Part shown: in pieces, positions 6,291 through 8,326 of the stretch
How positions within the stretch are numbered: position 1 is the first letter of the stretch
Layout of the letters: every line of letters begins with the position of its first letter
Origin: Nitrospiraceae bacterium
GTDB lineage: Bacteria; Nitrospirota; Nitrospiria; Nitrospirales; Nitrospiraceae
Assembly: GCA_005800255.1 (NCBI GenBank)
Contig: SYGW01000024.1
Location: 1-8,326 of the forward strand
Length of the DNA stretch: 8,326 bases
Direction: 5' to 3'
The notes under the pieces: model-generated
Seen by the model: the letters and a program-made list of their open reading frames with translations, nothing else
Told to the model about the DNA's origin: nothing
Database searches by the model: none
Position numbers and translations under genes: made by a program

Positions 6291-7082
6291 ATGGAATTCC
6301 ATCGGATTTATGCGCTGGTGGCGCGGCATTTGTACCTGTACCGGCGGAGTTTGCCGCGGATGATGGAGATTTTCTATTGGCCCTTTTTGGACCTGGTCAT
6401 CTGGGGGTTCATCACGGTCTATTTGATGAAGTTTCAGGGGCAGATTCCAGGGGCGGTTACGTTTTTCCTGGGGGCGTTAATTTTATGGGACGTGCTGTTC
6501 CGCGCGCAGCAGGGGGTGACGATCTCGTTTCTGGAGGAGCTCTGGGCGCGCAATCTGATGAATCTATTTGCCAGTCCGCTCAAGCCGAGCGAGTTCCTGG
6601 CTGCGACGATGGTGATGAGTGTCTTGAAGGTGCTGGCGGTTTCGGTGGTGATGGTTATCTGCGCGGGTCTCTTTTATTCGTACAATATTTTCGTGATCGG
6701 GCTCTGGCTGATTCCGTTCGTCGTGAACCTCGTGATGACGGGCTGGATCATCGGGGTGCTGACCACGGCCCTCATCATGAGGTTTGGCCAGGAAGCGGAG
6801 GTGCTGGCCTGGAGCATGGTGTTTTTGTTTCAGCCCATCTCCTGCGTGTTCTATCCGATCGAGGTGCTGCCAGGCTGGCTGCAGGCCATTGCCTGGATGA
6901 ATCCGGCGGCCCATGTCTTTGAAGGGATGCGGGCCGTGCTCAACGCGACGGTCTCGCCGGTCGCGCATCTTGCCTGGGCGACCGGTTTGAATGTGGTCTG
7001 TCTCAGCCTGGTCGTCGCCCTGTTTCATTGGATGTTCGAACTTTGCCGGGAACGGGGCCTGCTGGTGCGCATCGGGGAGTGA
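6291..7082 (+). CDS. ABC-2 type transporter permease
   Basis: This integral membrane subunit forms the export channel driven by the upstream ATPase. The 263-aa protein has about six hydrophobic segments, at roughly residues 28-46, 55-72, 105-128, 133-160, 172-192 and 225-247. The N-terminus (residues 1-24) is cytoplasmic and basic, with RRSLPR before the first helix. The FYPIEVLPGWLQ stretch (187-198), then WMNPAAHVFEGMRAVL (202-217), is the conserved periplasmic loop/last-helix block of ABC-2 permeases. The ATG at 6291 follows a purine-rich tract (about 6271-6290) that serves as a loose ribosome site rather than a crisp Shine-Dalgarno. A 135-nt gap holding a long palindrome separates it from its ATPase partner. 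A 236-aa reading frame at 6212-6922 over the same DNA is low-complexity shadow. Substrate not identifiable. Confidence 0.92.
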   Translation: MEFHRIYALVARHLYLYRRSLPRMMEIFYWPFLDLVIWGFITVYLMKFQGQIPGAVTFFLGALILWDVLFRAQQGVTISFLEELWARNLMNLFASPLKPSEFLAATMVMSVLKVLAVSVVMVICAGLFYSYNIFVIGLWLIPFVVNLVMTGWIIGVLTTALIMRFGQEAEVLAWSMVFLFQPISCVFYPIEVLPGWLQAIAWMNPAAHVFEGMRAVLNATVSPVAHLAWATGLNVVCLSLVVALFHWMFELCRERGLLVRIGE

Positions 7083-7125
7083 GACGGCACCGGGTCTGGC
7101 GGATTGTTTCAGTGTTCTGAGCGGA

Positions 7126-7155
7126 TTGCCATTTTCAAGAAGGCTATGCTAGCCT
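7126..7155 (+). promoter_or_regulatory. Candidate sigma-70-like promoter with overlapping palindrome
   Basis: TTGCCA (7126-7131) is a near-consensus -35. At 18-nt spacing, TAGCCT (7150-7155) preceded by TGC gives an extended -10-like site. The perfect inverted repeat AGGCTA-TGC-TAGCCT (7141-7155) covers the -10 and is shaped like a small operator or hairpin. If used, transcription would begin near 7162, leaving a leader of about 185 nt for the RRM gene. The -10 is a weak match, so this is tentative. Confidence 0.3.
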
Positions 7156-7348
7156 AAGCTACTTTCTCGCAGGGGCCTGGCGGTAAGGTGGCGCGAAATA
7201 AACAGGCCTGCAGCATCGATGTTGCCTTGCCCGAGACTCTCGTCGGAAGTCAGACCTAAGTCGCCGCGTCCTTTGCGTCTTTGGCCCGCTCCTTCCCCCG
7301 TCCCTCGAGCCTAAGACAATATCATCATACTCAAAGGAGGAACCCCAG
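7156..7348 (+). promoter_or_regulatory. Untranslated leader of the RRM gene
   Basis: No coding frame is supported here. GGCCTG (7174-7179) and CAGGCC (7203-7208) can close a stem around a 23-nt loop, and CGAG/CTCG near 7233-7243 forms another small hairpin. A pyrimidine-rich run lies around 7270-7310, followed by an A-rich stretch before the ribosome site. Long structured leaders are common upstream of cold-responsive RNA-binding protein genes; that this one is regulatory is inference. Confidence 0.35.
7333..7340 (+). promoter_or_regulatory. Strong Shine-Dalgarno for the RRM gene
   Basis: AAAGGAGG is an almost full complement of the 16S rRNA 3' end, eight bases before ATG 7349. It is among the strongest ribosome sites in the window and predicts high expression. 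Confidence 0.9.
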
Positions 7349-7675
7349 ATGGGTTCAAAGATCTATGTTGGTGGGTTGCCCTATTCGGCGACCGAGCAGG
7401 AGTTGAGCGATCTGTTTGCGCGGCATGGTTCCGTCGCGTCAGCGCGGATCATTACCGATAAGTTCACGGGACAGTCGCGTGGCTTCGGCTTCGTCGAGAT
7501 GTCTTCGGATGCAGAAGCCCAGGCGGCCGTTGCCGCGCTCAACGGCGCAGAGATGGGTGGCCGGACTTTGACCGTTAATGAAGCGCGTCCCCAGGAGCCT
7601 CGCACCGGCGGCGGCGGCGGATTCGGTGGCGGTGGCCGTGGCGGCGCGGGCGGCGGCAAGCGCGATCGTTACTAG
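7349..7675 (+). CDS. Glycine-rich RRM RNA-binding protein
   Basis: This small cytosolic RNA-binding protein has a single RNA recognition motif followed by a short RGG-like glycine-rich tail. The 108-aa product has RNP2 as KIYVGGL (residues 4-10) and RNP1 as RGFGFVEM (44-51), with the aromatic residues that stack on RNA bases. The RRM spans about 4-80, ending TLTVNEARP. Residues 87-103 are mostly Gly with Phe and Arg, and the C-terminus is basic (KRDRY). Bacterial proteins of this type are best known in cyanobacteria (Rbp family), where some are cold-induced, and they also occur in Nitrospirota and proteobacteria. It has its own leader, strong ribosome site and terminator, so it is a monocistronic unit. 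Targets are unknown. Family assignment is very secure. Confidence 0.97.
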   Translation: MGSKIYVGGLPYSATEQELSDLFARHGSVASARIITDKFTGQSRGFGFVEMSSDAEAQAAVAALNGAEMGGRTLTVNEARPQEPRTGGGGGFGGGGRGGAGGGKRDRY

Positions 7676-7695
7676 GTTGTACACGCGAATATAGA

Positions 7696-7730
7696 GGGGC
7701 TGTTATCGTCATGATAGCAGCCCCCTTTTT
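7696..7730 (+). terminator. Rho-independent terminator of the RRM gene
   Basis: GGGGCTG (7696-7702) pairs with CAGCCCC (7718-7724). The stem continues inward through a T-G wobble and TATC/GATA to a 5-nt loop (7708-7712), giving 12 pairs. One C and then TTTTT (7726-7730) follow. It lies 20 nt past the RRM stop. The complementary strand has no T-run, so it works on + transcripts only. Confidence 0.95.
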
Positions 7731-7817
7731 GCGGCCGCTTGGCCGATCCACTGAGTGAGGGTGCGATGAGGTGGCGAGTGCTGAACCTGTCCGACCCCAT
7801 TTGTCAGGAGGAGTCTG
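7731..7817 (+). other. Spacer before the oxygenase gene
   Basis: These 87 nt between the terminator and the next gene should contain that gene's promoter, since the upstream terminator is strong. No convincing -35/-10 pair could be picked out. The final bases hold the ribosome site AGGAGGAG (7806-7813). Confidence 0.3.
7806..7813 (+). promoter_or_regulatory. Ribosome binding site deciding a GTG start
   Basis: AGGAGGAG ends four bases before GTG 7818. The next in-frame ATG (7830) would be about 18 bases from AGGAGG, too far, so the GTG is preferred. Confidence 0.75.
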
Positions 7818-8326
7818 GTGAGCACTCGAATGGAATCGATGTCCGGCCCGGTTTTGTTGGCCGATCTTGCGTCATTTTCTTTTCATGAGCATTCCGTGCT
7901 GGTCGTCGAAAATTTCTGGTCTCAGGAAGAGCGGCAGTTTTTCCGAGAGGGGATGCAGCAGGTGGCCTGGAAAAGGCTAGCCGATCTGCCGAAGGTTCGA
8001 GAAGATTTTCCGAATGCCGGAAATTGGGCGAAGGCTGAAATCGACCGGGTCCAAGGGCAGCGACTCCTGTCGCGCTTACAGTTGCCATGCATTCAGTCCT
8101 ACATGGAGTCCTTCCCTGATATTGTCGGCCGCCATGTTGGGTTTAGTTACTACTCCTACGCGGCGGGCGATTGTCTGCTGACCCATGACGATACGGATCA
8201 GGGTTATGCGATGGAGGGGACAACGGCGCCGCGCCGCCGTCTCGCGATGGTGAGCTACTTCCATGACGAATGGCGCTCGGATTGGGGCGGAGAGCTGATC
8301 ATCTATCGCAAGCGGAAGGCTCAGGC
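7818..8326 (+). CDS. 2-oxoglutarate/Fe(II)-dependent oxygenase, prolyl 4-hydroxylase-like, 3'-truncated
   Basis: The frame is open from GTG 7818 to the window edge (169 codons visible). The protein resembles 2OG-Fe(II) dioxygenases, which use oxygen and 2-oxoglutarate to hydroxylate a protein or small substrate. VLVVENFWSQEE (28-38) is the usual entry strand of P4H-like proteins. SYYSYAAGDCLLTHDDTD (110-127) carries the first two metal ligands as H123-x-D125. RRRLAMVSYFHDEW (139-152) and WGGELIIY (156-163) are the next conserved strands, including the GGEL turn. The distal His and the Arg/Lys that bind 2-oxoglutarate would lie past the edge, so catalytic completeness cannot be judged. It is separated from the RRM gene by a strong terminator. 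The substrate is unknown; the family also includes mimics and antibiotic-tailoring enzymes. Confidence 0.85.
   Translation, partial: MSTRMESMSGPVLLADLASFSFHEHSVLVVENFWSQEERQFFREGMQQVAWKRLADLPKVREDFPNAGNWAKAEIDRVQGQRLLSRLQLPCIQSYMESFPDIVGRHVGFSYYSYAAGDCLLTHDDTDQGYAMEGTTAPRRRLAMVSYFHDEWRSDWGGELIIYRKRKAQ

Noticed and set aside
6212..6922. 236-aa + strand reading frame across the palindrome and permease
   Set aside because: It is Gly/Asp-rich low-complexity sequence with no recognisable motif, and it overlaps the permease, which has clear ABC-2 features in another frame.
7381..7684. Minus-strand frames opposite the RRM gene
   Set aside because: Their Pro/Ala-rich repeats are the reverse of the glycine tail; the RRM in the + strand is unambiguous.
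1..8326. CRISPR array, tRNA, rRNA, insertion sequence or phage gene
   Set aside because: No regularly spaced direct repeats, cloverleaf-like segments, rRNA-like sequence, transposase or phage motif was seen on either strand.

Overview
The window is one co-directional, GC-rich stretch of bacterial chromosome. All eight complete or near-complete genes, and one more cut by the right edge, are on the + strand. The gene set suits a chemolithotrophic, respiration-centred Gram-negative bacterium: Tat export, molybdenum cofactor synthesis, an NBP35-like Mrp carrier and a membrane-anchored multiheme cytochrome c. The proteins look most like those of Nitrospira (Nitrospirota). That lineage call comes from protein flavour and gene content, not from a database search.

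Left and centre (1-5412). The 3' end of an HtrA/DegP-type protease comes first, starting at its GNSGG catalytic serine. It is followed by tatC, an Mrp/NBP35-type Fe-S carrier ATPase, moeA, mobB and a six-heme NapC/NirT-type cytochrome c. From tatC on, the gaps are 45, 13 and 49 nt, then a 17-nt overlap, so this is probably one transcription unit. The functions fit one task: insert molybdenum cofactor (MoeA, MobB), supply Fe-S clusters (Mrp), export folded cofactor-loaded enzyme (TatC), clear misfolded envelope protein (HtrA) and carry electrons at the membrane (cytochrome). No substrate molybdoenzyme lies in the window.

Right-centre (5427-7082). Next is a two-gene ABC-2 exporter, an ATPase and a permease, starting 14 nt after the cytochrome. 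The two genes are separated by 135 nt that contain a 94-nt long palindrome (6155-6248) with a nested inner hairpin. It resembles a mobile palindromic repeat or an mRNA-processing structure more than a terminator. The ATPase appears to lack the usual Q-loop glutamine, although parts of its subfamily may share this.

Right end (7083-8326). A 266-nt leader with a candidate promoter and a small palindrome precedes a 108-aa glycine-rich RRM RNA-binding protein. That gene has a near-perfect Shine-Dalgarno and a textbook intrinsic terminator, so it is its own unit. After it begins a 2-oxoglutarate/Fe(II) oxygenase that starts at GTG and runs off the window.

No tRNA, rRNA, CRISPR array, insertion sequence or phage gene was seen. 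The most notable items are the palindrome inside the ABC operon, the clustering of Moco, Fe-S, Tat and heme functions, the six-heme cytochrome, the ATPase Q-loop substitution and the long leader of the RRM gene.
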